NCBI RefSeq assembly: GCF_003046545.1
Contig: NZ_QAAA01000009.1
Location: 62,001 to 126,000, forward strand
DNA from: Rhodovulum imhoffii
GTDB taxonomy: Bacteria > Pseudomonadota > Alphaproteobacteria > Rhodobacterales > Rhodobacteraceae
Length of the DNA: 64,000 bases
Direction of reading: 5' to 3'
Shown: positions 17,123-26,088 of the stretch, piece by piece
Position numbering within the stretch: position 1 is the stretch's first letter
How the letters are laid out: the number at the start of each line of letters is the position of its first letter
Translations under genes and position numbers: made by a program
The notes under the pieces: model-generated
Database searches by the model: none
What the model was told of the DNA's origin: nothing
The model's input: only the letters and a program-made list of their open reading frames with translations

Positions 17123-17599
17123 ATGGCAGATACGCCCATCAAAAACCCGCGTCAGGACATGCGCCTGCCTTTGCTGGCGGGCCTTCTTCTGGCCCTTGTT
17201 CTCGGGACGGGGGGATTTTTTGTGACCTTCCGGGATCTGTTGGGTGCGGCCCGGCAGGAAATGGCGTATGGGCCAGGCAGTGGCACACAGGCCCGATCTC
17301 AGATGGCGTTCGTGCCGCTCGATACGGTTGTCGTGACCCTCGGCCCGCTGTCCGAGCCGCGCCACCTCCGCTTTACCGCGCATCTCCAGACCGCGCCGGA
17401 ATATCGGGAGGAGGTATCTTTTCTGATCCCGCGCATCCTTGACGTTCTGAACGGCTACTTGCGTGCGGTGGATCTGGAAGTTCTGGAAGACCGTGCCGCA
17501 TTGCTTCGCCTGCGGGCCCAGATGTTGCGCCGGATTCAGATGATCACCGGTGAAGGCCGGGTGCAGGATCTGCTTGTCACGGAATTCATCATAAACTGA
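17123..17599 (+). CDS. FliL-like basal-body protein (copy associated with fliF)
   Basis: Single-pass inner membrane protein of the FliL family, which surrounds and stabilises the stator. It has a short cytosolic start, one membrane segment (about residues 14-32) and a periplasmic domain with FVPLDTVVVTLGPLSEPRHLRFTA (the exact strand set is described, not a motif) and the typical ending VQDLLVTEFIIN. Length 158 residues. First gene of the operon with the DUF6468-like gene, motE and probably motA. A second FliL-family gene lies after flgH, so the window has two paralogues. Confidence 0.85.
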   Translation: MADTPIKNPRQDMRLPLLAGLLLALVLGTGGFFVTFRDLLGAARQEMAYGPGSGTQARSQMAFVPLDTVVVTLGPLSEPRHLRFTAHLQTAPEYREEVSFLIPRILDVLNGYLRAVDLEVLEDRAALLRLRAQMLRRIQMITGEGRVQDLLVTEFIIN

Positions 17600-17609
17600 G
17601 GAGGCGCTT

Positions 17610-17939
17610 ATGGGACTGATTGCCGATTTTCTGCTGATCGCCGGGGCGCTGGGTGGTGCGGTTTACTGCAACCTCCTGGCGCGCCGGTTGCGCCGGTTCA
17701 ATGACCTGGAAAGAGGCATGGGCGGGGCGATTGCGACCCTTTCCGCGCAGGTGGACGACATGACGCGGGCGCTGGAGGCGGCACGCAGGACGGCGGGCGA
17801 ATCCTCCGCATCGCTCCAGGATCTGACGGTACGGGCGGAAGACGTTGCCCGGCGGCTGGAGCTTCTTGTCGCGTCTGTGCAGACCCTCCCCGAGCCGGAT
17901 CCCGTGCCCATGTGGCGACACCACCGGGAGGCAGGCTGA
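17610..17939 (+). CDS. small membrane coiled-coil protein, DUF6468-like
   Basis: A 109-residue protein with an N-terminal membrane segment (LIADFLLIAGALGGAVYC) followed by a basic turn (LLARRLRRFNDLERGMGGAI) and a long helical stretch predicted as coiled coil. Small proteins of this architecture lie just before motE in many alphaproteobacterial flagellar operons and carry the DUF6468 label; that assignment is from memory and context. It lies 10 bp after the fliL-like gene and overlaps motE (TGATG). A stator- or MotE-related membrane role is inferred. Confidence 0.7.
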   Translation: MGLIADFLLIAGALGGAVYCNLLARRLRRFNDLERGMGGAIATLSAQVDDMTRALEAARRTAGESSASLQDLTVRAEDVARRLELLVASVQTLPEPDPVPMWRHHREAG

Positions 17940-18520
17940 TGGCAGCGCGCGGCACCCCTTCCCCCCTGCGCCCAGGGCGTGGTGTGTTGTTCCTGATCGC
18001 GGTGTTTTTTGTCACTTCGGGTCTGGTGCGGATGGGCGATGGTGTCGCTTTTGCGGTTGCAAAGGAGATCCCGGATTTTTCTGTGCGCGACAGTGGACCC
18101 TGTACGCCAGCGCCAGATCTTGCGGCAGCACTTGAGGCCGTGCGCAAACGCGATGCGGAGCTGGATGCGCAAGCCGCCGCCCTTGAAAAGCGCAGCAGGG
18201 CACTCGACCTCGCCGAGGTCGAGCTTTCCCGCCAGATTGCTTTGCTGAACGAAGCCCAGGCCGATTTGCGCCGGGTCGTGTCTGTTGCGGAAAAGGCGGC
18301 GGAGGATGACGTGTCGCGCCTGACGGCGGTTTACGAAAAGATGAAGCCCAAGGATGCTGCGCGATTGTTCGAGGCCATGGCGCCGGATTTTGCTGCCGGG
18401 TTCCTGGCCCGGATGCGCCCCGAAGCTGCGGCGGAGGTCCTGGCTGGACTGACCCCTGAGGTGGCCTATTCGATCAGCGTGGTCGTGGCTGGGCGCAACG
18501 CGGCCGCTCCGGCACGGTGA
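17939..18520 (+). CDS. motE: MotE-like stator chaperone
   Basis: Predicted MotE, the periplasmic chaperone that stabilises a motility protein in alphaproteobacteria. It has an uncleaved-type N-terminal hydrophobic segment (GVLFLIAVFFVTSGLVRM), a central coiled coil (about residues 60-120) and a C-terminal MgtE-N-like domain with YEKMKPKDAARLFEAMAPD and FLARMRPEAAAEVLAGL. The start at 17939 overlaps the previous stop and follows GGGAGG; an earlier ATG at 17912 is unlikely. 193 residues, matching the family. Confidence 0.85.
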   Translation: MAARGTPSPLRPGRGVLFLIAVFFVTSGLVRMGDGVAFAVAKEIPDFSVRDSGPCTPAPDLAAALEAVRKRDAELDAQAAALEKRSRALDLAEVELSRQIALLNEAQADLRRVVSVAEKAAEDDVSRLTAVYEKMKPKDAARLFEAMAPDFAAGFLARMRPEAAAEVLAGLTPEVAYSISVVVAGRNAAAPAR

Positions 18521-18529
18521 AGAGATTTC

Positions 18530-18544
18530 TTAACGCCTTTCTGA
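18530..18544. promoter_or_regulatory. weak CtrA-like box upstream of motA
   Basis: TTAA, seven bases, CTGA, about 41 bp before the motA ATG. One good half-site with a degenerate partner; listed because position and spacing match the other boxes. Confidence 0.3.
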
Positions 18545-18584
18545 AAAATGTCGTGACCAACAGGGGGGCGACAGGAGATTTGGA

Positions 18585-19454
18585 ATGATCGGATTGGTCG
18601 GAATTGTCCTCGTATTTGCCATGGTGTTTGGCGGTTACATTGCTGCCGGGGGCAAAATGTCCATTGTCCTGCACGCCATGCCTTACGAGTTGGCGATCAT
18701 CGGGGGCGCGGCGACCGGGTCATTTGTCATCGGCAACGATCTGAACGGGATCAGGAGAGTTCTGGGCGATCTGCCGAAGGTGTTCCGCGGGGCGAAGTGG
18801 AAGCCGGAGGATTATCGCGATCTCCTGTGTCTTTTGTTCGAACTGATCCGCCTCGCACGCCAGAACCCGATCTCTCTCGAAGAACATATCGAAGCGCCCG
18901 ACCGATCTGACATATTTGCGCGCTATCAGAAGATTCTCTCTGACCGGGAAGCCGTGGAGTTGATTTGCGACACCCTTCGTTCGGCTTCGATGAACTATGA
19001 CGATCCGCACCAGGTCGAGGAAATGCTGGAAAAGCGAATCGAGTCCAGCATGGAGGATTCGCTTCATTCCAGCCGGGCGCTGCAAACCATGGCGGACGGG
19101 CTGCCCGCGCTGGGCATCGTGGCCGCAGTGCTGGGGGTGATCAAGACAATGGCCTCGATCGATCAGCCGCCGGAGGTTCTGGGCAGGCTGATTGGCGGGG
19201 CTTTGGTGGGGACTTTCCTGGGGGTTTTTCTGGCTTATGGGCTGGTTGGCCCGTTTTCCACCAAGCTGAAAGCCATCGTCGAGGAAGAGATCCACTTCTA
19301 TCGTCTGATCCGGGAGGTTCTGGTCGCGAATCTCTACAATCATCCGCCGAATCTGTGCATTGAGGTCGGCCGCCAGGCAACGCCAGCAGTAAACCGCCCG
19401 AGATTCGCGGATCTTGAAGAGGCGCTTAAATCCGCGCGAAAGGAGGCCGCATGA
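18585..19454 (+). CDS. motA: flagellar stator protein MotA
   Basis: Four-segment inner membrane subunit of the proton-driven stator. It starts MIGLVGIVLVFAMVFGGYI, has GKMSIVLHAMPYELAIIGGA, a large cytoplasmic loop with charged residues expected to touch FliG, and the paired C-terminal membrane segments GLPALGIVAAVLGVIKTM and ALVGTFLGVFLAYGLVGPF. Length 289 residues is typical. motB is not adjacent. The gene overlaps the next reading frame by four bases (ATGA), so the two products are probably made together. Confidence 0.97.
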   Translation: MIGLVGIVLVFAMVFGGYIAAGGKMSIVLHAMPYELAIIGGAATGSFVIGNDLNGIRRVLGDLPKVFRGAKWKPEDYRDLLCLLFELIRLARQNPISLEEHIEAPDRSDIFARYQKILSDREAVELICDTLRSASMNYDDPHQVEEMLEKRIESSMEDSLHSSRALQTMADGLPALGIVAAVLGVIKTMASIDQPPEVLGRLIGGALVGTFLGVFLAYGLVGPFSTKLKAIVEEEIHFYRLIREVLVANLYNHPPNLCIEVGRQATPAVNRPRFADLEEALKSARKEAA

Positions 19455-21412
19455 GCCATTCCAAGTCCGTTCTGGCGGTGGTCATTCTTGCCATACTGAT
19501 AGCGTTTCCTGCCCGCCCGGAACAGGTTCGCGTCCTGTCGGGGGATCATCCGACCTTCAGTCGTCTTGTCTTTCTGTTTGACGACCCGATTAAGTGGGAG
19601 TTGGGTCGAACTGCGGAGGGGTATCTCCTACGGTTCGACCGGGAGGACTTCGAGGCCGATCTTTCGCGCGTTTTTCGTCTGATCACGCGGACGCGTCTTC
19701 AGGGGGTTGAGAAAACCGTCGGCCCAGAGCTCCGCCTGAAGGTGGACGGGATGCATCACGCCCATGCCTTCGATTATCGGCGGGGGGTTGTGGTGATCGA
19801 TATCCGGGATGGTGCGCCGGGTCCCGGTGCCCGGTTCGAAGTTCCCTTGTCGTCACAGCCGGCCGTGAGTTTGCCGCCCCCTTCGGCAAGGCGTCCCCCG
19901 ATCAATCTGATTGAACCGTTCCTGCCGGAGCCGAAGTCTGAACCCTCTTCTGCCGCCATGTCCGCCTTTGCCCGGCAGATGGCTCGTGAAATCGGTCGGG
20001 CGGCCTCTGAAGGCCTGCTGGAGCCGGCCGATGAATTGCCGGCGCCGGTCTCGGCGCCGCCGGATCTGGACGCGGGGCGGAACATACGCGTCCGTTCAAG
20101 TCTGGAACGGGACCGGCTGGCCGCGCTGCCCGAAGCGGCCGATGGCGAGGCTTGCATCGAAAATGACAAGCTTGCCTTGCGTGATTGGGGGGATGCCCGC
20201 CCGATCGCGGAGCAGCTTTCTGCTACGCGCGCGCTGTTGCTGGACGGGGGCGACCGCCCCGACAGCAGGGCGGTCGAGACTCTGGTGCGACTTTATCTCC
20301 ACCTGGGATTCGGGGCTGAGGCGCGTGCAACTCTTGCTCAGTATGATGGGTTGATTGAAGACGCCTGGCTTTACGCCACGCTCGCCGCGGCTCTGGAGGG
20401 AAGGCCCTCACCCGATGCCGAAAGAATGCGGCGCCAGATGTCCTGCGACGGGCCGGTTGCGCTTTGGGCGGTTATGGCTCAGACGCGGCTGAAGCCAAGC
20501 GACGAGATCCGCGTCCCGGCGATCCGCCGGGCATTTTCCGATTTGCCGCCCGCCTTGCGCCGTCAGATCGGGCCGGCGCTGGCGGACAGGTTTCTTCAGG
20601 TTGACGATGCCGATACCGCCAGTTTCATTCGTGATTCGATGGAGCGCGGTGCCGCGGGGCATGCAGCGTTGGCGCTTGTGGATGCGAAGGTGAAGCTTGA
20701 AAGCGGTCAGGCCGGCCCGGCGGAAGGCATCCTGAATGGGGTGGCGAATACCCCGGGACCCGAAGCCCCTGAGGCACTTGCGCTTTTGCTGGAAGAGAAG
20801 TTGCAGCGCGACGAGAAGATCGAACCGCTGTTGCTGGAGAATGCGCTTGCACTTGCGTTTGAGCTCCGACGGGAGCCTCTGGGAAGCCGGCTTTACCGTG
20901 CGGTTTTGCAGGCCCGGGCGCGTGAAGGGAAATTCACGGAAGTTTTCGAGCAGATGCGCAGGCATAACCTGCTTGCGGATCAGGCCCTGTCGGATCGTGT
21001 GATCGCAGAGTTGGCCCGCCATGGAACCGATGCGCAGGTATTGCGCTATGGGTTGGCGCTCACGTCCCGGCCTGACATGCCGCATCCGGGGGGTGCGGTG
21101 CGCGCCGTCCTGGCCGATCGCCTGCGTGCAATCGGATTCCCAAAAGAAGCGTCACGCCTGTTTTCAGCCCCGGCCAGGGTGGAGCCTTCTCAACCTACCC
21201 CTCTTTCTGACGCTCTGTCAGCCTGGGAAAATCAGGATTGGGATCGCCTGAAGGAAATTGGAAGCACAGAGCAAAAGGCCCTGGCGGATTCGTATCGGAC
21301 GGAGGATTTCGTCGAGGACAAGCCACCCCTCGCGACTGCCCGTGCGAAACTTGAACGGAGCGTGCGGACACAGGAGGCGGTTCGGGCGTTGTTGGAGCAG
21401 ACCAGGCAATAG
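19451..21412 (+). CDS. secreted AMIN-like/helical-repeat protein coupled to motA
   Basis: No confident family name. The 653-residue product has a signal peptide (residues 1-23), then a beta-rich region (about 25-120) with FSRLVFLFDDPIKWELGR and RRGVVVIDIRDG that resembles an AMIN or secretin-type domain. A proline-rich linker follows, and from about residue 200 to the end the sequence is alpha-helical with Ala/Leu periodicity reminiscent of TPR-like solenoids. It overlaps motA by ATGA. Position and periplasmic location make it a candidate stator accessory protein, similar in concept to rhizobial MotC, but no sequence match to MotC was recognised. Confidence 0.7.
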   Translation: MSHSKSVLAVVILAILIAFPARPEQVRVLSGDHPTFSRLVFLFDDPIKWELGRTAEGYLLRFDREDFEADLSRVFRLITRTRLQGVEKTVGPELRLKVDGMHHAHAFDYRRGVVVIDIRDGAPGPGARFEVPLSSQPAVSLPPPSARRPPINLIEPFLPEPKSEPSSAAMSAFARQMAREIGRAASEGLLEPADELPAPVSAPPDLDAGRNIRVRSSLERDRLAALPEAADGEACIENDKLALRDWGDARPIAEQLSATRALLLDGGDRPDSRAVETLVRLYLHLGFGAEARATLAQYDGLIEDAWLYATLAAALEGRPSPDAERMRRQMSCDGPVALWAVMAQTRLKPSDEIRVPAIRRAFSDLPPALRRQIGPALADRFLQVDDADTASFIRDSMERGAAGHAALALVDAKVKLESGQAGPAEGILNGVANTPGPEAPEALALLLEEKLQRDEKIEPLLLENALALAFELRREPLGSRLYRAVLQARAREGKFTEVFEQMRRHNLLADQALSDRVIAELARHGTDAQVLRYGLALTSRPDMPHPGGAVRAVLADRLRAIGFPKEASRLFSAPARVEPSQPTPLSDALSAWENQDWDRLKEIGSTEQKALADSYRTEDFVEDKPPLATARAKLERSVRTQEAVRALLEQTRQ

Positions 21413-21478
21413 GGCGCTTACGATTTGGAAAGGGTGGCGCGCTACCGTGTCCGGGAATCTGAATGAAGAGGTGACAGA

Positions 21479-22186
21479 ATGGTTCTGTCCGCCCTGCAGG
21501 CGTGGGGGAGGTGGTGGAGTGGCGCAGCGATTTGTGGCTTGGTGTTTCCGCTGATCGCGGTCGCGGCGGAGCGGGACGCCACCTCGGACATATGCGTGAG
21601 TGCCGCCCATTTTGCAGCCCGGAAGACCGGAGTTCCCGTAGACGTCCTCCTGGCGATTTCCCTGACAGAAACAGGCCGTGCGCAGGACGGGCGCGTGCGC
21701 CCCTGGCCCTGGACCGTGAACATTCAGGGCAAGGGGACTTGGTTTGAAACCGCGCAAGAGGCGCTTGACTACGCAAGGCGCCATCGCAAGGCGGGGGCGC
21801 GAAGTTTCGACATGGGCTGCTTTCAGTTGAATTTCCGCTGGCATGGGGCTGGGTTCGGGTCGCTTGACCATATGCTCGACCCGGAGGCAGGCGCTCTCTA
21901 TGCTGCGCGGTTCCTGGCGGGTCTTTATCGTGAAACCGGAAGCTGGAGCGCCGCAGCGGGGGCATACCATTCCCGCACGCCAAAATTCGCAACCCGATAT
22001 CGTAAGCGGTTTGACCGGTTCCTGGCGGGATTGAGCCGCGAAGACACCCGGACATCCGCCTCCGCACGGCGAGTCGGGGGGCCACAACCCCTGTTCCGGG
22101 GAGCAGGTGCGCCCGCGCGAGGCTCGCTGGTGCCCGTTGCGCCTGCGGGGATGCCGTTGATCGCCCGGATTCAGGGGCATGAGTGA
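21479..22186 (+). CDS. flagellar-cluster lytic transglycosylase (SltF-like)
   Basis: Predicted periplasmic lytic transglycosylase that opens peptidoglycan for the rod. It has a signal peptide (about residues 1-30, ending VAA), then an SLT domain with AISLTETGR (candidate catalytic Glu), GARSFDMGCFQLNFRWHG and AAGAYHSRTPKFATRYRKRF. The tail is a short, low-complexity extension. GAGGTG precedes the ATG. It overlaps the flhA start by eight bases. Rhodobacter sphaeroides uses a dedicated flagellar enzyme (SltF), since alphaproteobacterial FlgJ lacks a muramidase domain; the FlgJ in this window is also the short form. Confidence 0.85.
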   Translation: MVLSALQAWGRWWSGAAICGLVFPLIAVAAERDATSDICVSAAHFAARKTGVPVDVLLAISLTETGRAQDGRVRPWPWTVNIQGKGTWFETAQEALDYARRHRKAGARSFDMGCFQLNFRWHGAGFGSLDHMLDPEAGALYAARFLAGLYRETGSWSAAAGAYHSRTPKFATRYRKRFDRFLAGLSREDTRTSASARRVGGPQPLFRGAGAPARGSLVPVAPAGMPLIARIQGHE

Positions 22187-24272
22187 TGGCATGGTGAAGT
22201 TCCGGGTTTCCAATCTGTTCCGTCCGACGGTTCTTCTGGCGCTGGCGCTGATGGCGGTGATCGTGATGATGATCCTGCCGGTTCCGGCGGCCGTGCTGGA
22301 CATCGGCCTGGCGGTGTCCTTTGCGCTGGCGATCCTGATTTTCACGGTTACCCTGTTTATTGAACGTCCACTGGACTTCTCGGCCTTTCCAACGATCCTG
22401 CTGGCATCTTTGATGCTGCGGTTGTCGCTGAATGTGTCTTCGACCAAGCTGATCATCGGTCAGGGCCATTCGGGGACGCAGGCGGCGGGCAATGTTATCG
22501 AAGGCTTTGCCATGTTCATCATGGGGGGCAGCGTATTTCTGGGCCTTGTCGTCTTCGGTGTTCTGATGATCGTGAATTTCATCGTCATTACCAAGGGTGC
22601 GGGCCGAATGGCCGAGGTGGGCGCACGTTTTGCGCTGGATGGGATGCCCGGCAAACAGCTTGCCATCGACAGTGACATGGCCGCGGGCGCGATCTCTCAC
22701 GAAGAGGCACGGGCCCGCCGTGAGCGTGAGCAGGCGGAAACGACATTTTTCGGGTCGCTCGACGGAGCATCGAAATTCGTCAAGGGCGATGCCGTGGCCG
22801 GGCTCATGATTACGCTGCTCAATCTTGTGATGGGGCTTGCGATGGGTGTCGTCATGCATGACATGCCGTTTGCCCGCGCCTTTGAAACCTATGCCATCCT
22901 GACAGTGGGGGATGGGCTGGTTACCCAGATTCCGGCGGTCATCATTTCCATCGCTTCGGCGCTGTTATTGGCGCGTGGCGGGGCCTCTGGGGCGGCGGAC
23001 ACCGCCATTGTCGAACAGCTTGGCCGTTACCCTGCCGCACTGGGCACGGTGGCGGTGTTGATGGCGCTTTTCGCGTTGGTGCCGGGCCTGCCGTTCCTGC
23101 CCTTCGTTTCCGGTGCGCTGGCCCTTGGGTCTGCGGCCTATCTTGCCACCCGACATGCCGGGCGTTCACAGCCCGACGTACCAGAAGAAGACATGGCTGA
23201 GCCGGCGCATACGACGATGGGTGATTTTCTCGACCTTGATGACATCCATGTCGAGTTTGCGCCGGATCTCGTCGCAATGGTGCTGGATCCGGCCAGCGGG
23301 CTGGAGCCTCGCATCACCTCGATGCGCCGCCATGTGGCGGAAAAGTTTGGCCTGATCCTGCCCGAGATCCGCTTGACGGATAACGGCGCGCTGGATGCGG
23401 GAACCTATGTAATCCGCGTACAGGGTGTCGTCGTGGCACGCGATCATGTGCGCCCGGATCGGGTTCTTGCGCTGGTGACCGAGGATGGTATTCCCATGCC
23501 GCCAGGTGAGGATGTGCGCGAACCCGTCTACGGTGCCCCGGCCCGCTGGATTCCCCAAAGCTCACGCGAGGAGGTGGTGCTGGGCGGTGTGACGGTGGTT
23601 TCCGCGACAGAGGTTCTGGCGACCCACCTTCTCGAAGTTATCCAGCAGAATTTCGCACGTCTTATGACGCACAAAACCCTGCGGCGGTTGCTTGATGAAC
23701 TGACCAACCTGTCCGATGCCGGGCGCGCCGCAGCCAACCGCCGCCTGATCGACGAACTGATCCCGGAAAAGGTGCCTTTCGACCTGCTTCTTTCGATTTT
23801 GCGCCTTCTGCTGGAGGAGCGTGTCTCGGTTCGCAACATGCCTCTGATCCTCGAAGCGATTGCCGAGATCCGTCACACCATTCCCGCACCGGCGGCAATT
23901 TGCGAACATGTGCGCCAAAGACTGGCATTCCAGTTAGTGGCCGAGTATCGGCGCGAGGATGGAACAATCCCTCTGGTTCAACTTGCGCCGGAGTGGGAAA
24001 AAAGATTTACCGATCACCAAGTGAACGGTGATTATGGGCAGATCGATGTGGCCCTGTCGCCCGATCAGTTCAACCACCTGGCCAGCGCGGTGGCTGCGGC
24101 GCTTTCCGAGGCTGAAAAGGGTGGGGTTGCCGCCGTGGTTGCAACCCCGGCGCGACGGCGGAGATTTTTGAAAACGGTCCTGTCCGCGAAGGGAATTTCG
24201 AACCCGGTTCTGTCTTTCGAGGAAATCGGGATGTTGGCGCGCCCGGCATTGGTAGGGCAGGTTGGAGCGTGA
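22179..24272 (+). CDS. flhA: flagellar export gate protein FlhA
   Basis: Large export-gate subunit. The N-terminal half has about eight membrane segments, with PTILLASLMLRLSLNVSSTK and GARFALDGMPGKQLAIDSDM (FHIPEP region). The cytoplasmic half contains IPQSSREEVVLGGVTVVSAT and binds chaperone-substrate complexes in the family. Length 697 residues is normal. The start at 22179 follows CAGGGGC; ATG at 22191 is possible. It ends in a GTGA overlap with fliR. Confidence 0.97.
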   Translation: MSDGMVKFRVSNLFRPTVLLALALMAVIVMMILPVPAAVLDIGLAVSFALAILIFTVTLFIERPLDFSAFPTILLASLMLRLSLNVSSTKLIIGQGHSGTQAAGNVIEGFAMFIMGGSVFLGLVVFGVLMIVNFIVITKGAGRMAEVGARFALDGMPGKQLAIDSDMAAGAISHEEARARREREQAETTFFGSLDGASKFVKGDAVAGLMITLLNLVMGLAMGVVMHDMPFARAFETYAILTVGDGLVTQIPAVIISIASALLLARGGASGAADTAIVEQLGRYPAALGTVAVLMALFALVPGLPFLPFVSGALALGSAAYLATRHAGRSQPDVPEEDMAEPAHTTMGDFLDLDDIHVEFAPDLVAMVLDPASGLEPRITSMRRHVAEKFGLILPEIRLTDNGALDAGTYVIRVQGVVVARDHVRPDRVLALVTEDGIPMPPGEDVREPVYGAPARWIPQSSREEVVLGGVTVVSATEVLATHLLEVIQQNFARLMTHKTLRRLLDELTNLSDAGRAAANRRLIDELIPEKVPFDLLLSILRLLLEERVSVRNMPLILEAIAEIRHTIPAPAAICEHVRQRLAFQLVAEYRREDGTIPLVQLAPEWEKRFTDHQVNGDYGQIDVALSPDQFNHLASAVAAALSEAEKGGVAAVVATPARRRRFLKTVLSAKGISNPVLSFEEIGMLARPALVGQVGA

Positions 24273-25015
24273 CGGTCGATCTTGCACCTTACCTTTCTGC
24301 CTATGGTTTGGTGTTCCTGCGGGTGGGGGGGGCAATGACAATGCTGCCCGGTTTCGGGGAGCGAATGGTGCCCCTGCGGATCCGCCTGGCGCTGAGCGTC
24401 GCGTTTACGGTGGTGGTTGCGCCGCTGATACAGACGGAGTTGGTGGGTGTGCCGCTGACCCCCGCCACAATGGCGGCCGAGGCCGTTTGTGGGCTGGCCC
24501 TCGGGCTGGGTCTGCGGTTTTTGGTTTATGCCCTGCAAATGGCGGGAGACTTTGCCGCGCAATCGATTTCACTTGCGCAGGTTCTTGGTAGCGTGGCTCT
24601 GGACCCACAGCCTGCAATGGGACGGCTTATGGTGGTGTCCGGGTTGGCGGTGGCGATGATGACCGGCCTGCATGTGCGGGTGGTCGAAATTTTCGCGCTT
24701 TCCTATGAAATTCTGCCCCCCGGCCTGTTGCCCCGATCGTCAGAACTGGCGGATTGGGGTATGAAACGGTTTGCTTGGGCTTTCGGGCTGGCGTTTAGTC
24801 TCGCCATGCCCTTCGTTGTCGGGGCTTTACTTTACAATATGGCCTTGGGGATTATCAACAAGGCAATGCCACAGCTTATGGTCGCTTTCGTGGGTGCGCC
24901 GGCGCTGATGCTGGGCGGGTTGATTCTGCTGTTCCTGTCCTTGCCCCTGATCCTTGGGGTCTGGCAAGATCTTTTTGTTCAGACCCTTTCCAATCCACTT
25001 TCGGTTCCGGCATGA
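24269..25015 (+). CDS. fliR: flagellar export gate protein FliR
   Basis: Integral membrane export-gate component. It starts with GTG inside the flhA stop (GTGA). Six hydrophobic segments are visible. Family regions include LRVGGAMTMLPGFGERMVP, YALQMAGDFAAQSISLAQ and ALLYNMALGIINKAMPQLMV. Length 248 residues is normal. A run of eight G (24325-24332) lies within the first codons. It is followed by flhB with an ATGA overlap. Confidence 0.96.
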   Translation: MTVDLAPYLSAYGLVFLRVGGAMTMLPGFGERMVPLRIRLALSVAFTVVVAPLIQTELVGVPLTPATMAAEAVCGLALGLGLRFLVYALQMAGDFAAQSISLAQVLGSVALDPQPAMGRLMVVSGLAVAMMTGLHVRVVEIFALSYEILPPGLLPRSSELADWGMKRFAWAFGLAFSLAMPFVVGALLYNMALGIINKAMPQLMVAFVGAPALMLGGLILLFLSLPLILGVWQDLFVQTLSNPLSVPA

Positions 25016-26088
25016 GCGAAACCGCCGAGAAACCGCATGAGCCGACACCAAAAAAGCTCGATCAGGCACGCCGAAAGGGGGAAGTCGCCCGCTCGACGGA
25101 TCTGCATACTGCCGCGTCCTATGCCGGGCTGGTGCTTGTTGCGCTGGCACTGGGGGCGTCGGGGTTCGTGGGTTTCGGGTCGATCGGTATGGTCCTGCTG
25201 GACCGCGCCCCGACATTTGCCCCCCTGTTGCTGGAAGATGGCGGCAGAGCCCCGGCCGGCGGGCTGATTCTTGCCCTGGGGGGGGGGCTGGTCCCATGGT
25301 TTCTTGTTCCCGCTGTGGCAGTCCTGGTTTCGGTCATTGCGCAGCGGGCCTTCGTGGTTGCACCGGACAAGATTAAGCCGAAAGCATCACGCCTGAATCC
25401 AGTCCAGACGGCCCGGCAGAAATTTGGTCCGTCCGGCCTGTTCGAGTTTGCCAAAAGTGCCGCCAAGCTGGTGATCTATTCGGTTTTGCTGGGGGTCTAC
25501 ATTTTTGCCCGGATTGATGAGATTCTTGCCACTCCCCGCCTGCCCCCGGCTCCGGCGAGTTCAGCAATGATGCACCTGGCGGTGGAGTTTCTGATGGTCG
25601 CCGTGGTGATCGCGTCGGCTATCGGGGCGATCGACTTCTTTTGGCAGGCGTTCGATCACCGACGAAAGAACCGCATGTCTCATCAGGAACTGAAGGACGA
25701 GATCAAGGAAAGCGAGGGCGACCCTCACATGAAACAGCAACGCCGCCAAAAGGGGATGGATATCGCCACAAACCGTATGCTGAATGACGTGCCGAGCGCC
25801 AACGTCGTGATCGTCAATCCAAACCACTACGCTGTAGCGTTGAAATGGAGTCAGGATATGCCCGGCGCGCCGGTTTGCGTCGCGAAAGGGGTGGATGAGA
25901 TCGCCGCGCGAATCCGCGAAACTGCTGCCTCAGCCGGTGTGCCCGTGCATCGAGACGTGCCCACCGCGCGGGCTCTTCATGCAACCGTTGAGATCGGGCA
26001 GGAGGTTCCACCCGATCAGTATCGCCCGGTTGCGGCCGCGATCCGTTTCGCCGAGGACATGCGCCAGCGGGCAAGGTCCCGTTCATGA
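25012..26088 (+). CDS. flhB: flagellar export switch protein FlhB
   Basis: Export-gate protein that switches substrate specificity after self-cleavage. The N-terminus has EKPHEPTPKKLDQARRKGEV, followed by four membrane segments and the cytoplasmic domain with MSHQELKDEIKESEGDP. The autocleavage loop reads VIVNPNHYAVALKW: Asn-Pro-Asn-His instead of the common Asn-Pro-Thr-His, keeping the scissile Asn-Pro and the His. Length 358 residues. A run of ten G (25278-25287) lies in the coding sequence. It overlaps both fliR and the next gene by ATGA. Confidence 0.96.
   Translation: MSETAEKPHEPTPKKLDQARRKGEVARSTDLHTAASYAGLVLVALALGASGFVGFGSIGMVLLDRAPTFAPLLLEDGGRAPAGGLILALGGGLVPWFLVPAVAVLVSVIAQRAFVVAPDKIKPKASRLNPVQTARQKFGPSGLFEFAKSAAKLVIYSVLLGVYIFARIDEILATPRLPPAPASSAMMHLAVEFLMVAVVIASAIGAIDFFWQAFDHRRKNRMSHQELKDEIKESEGDPHMKQQRRQKGMDIATNRMLNDVPSANVVIVNPNHYAVALKWSQDMPGAPVCVAKGVDEIAARIRETAASAGVPVHRDVPTARALHATVEIGQEVPPDQYRPVAAAIRFAEDMRQRARSRS

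Noticed and set aside
21195-22859. Long minus-strand frames opposite the lytic transglycosylase and flhA
   Set aside because: Antisense shadows; sense strand carries clear SLT and FlhA motifs.
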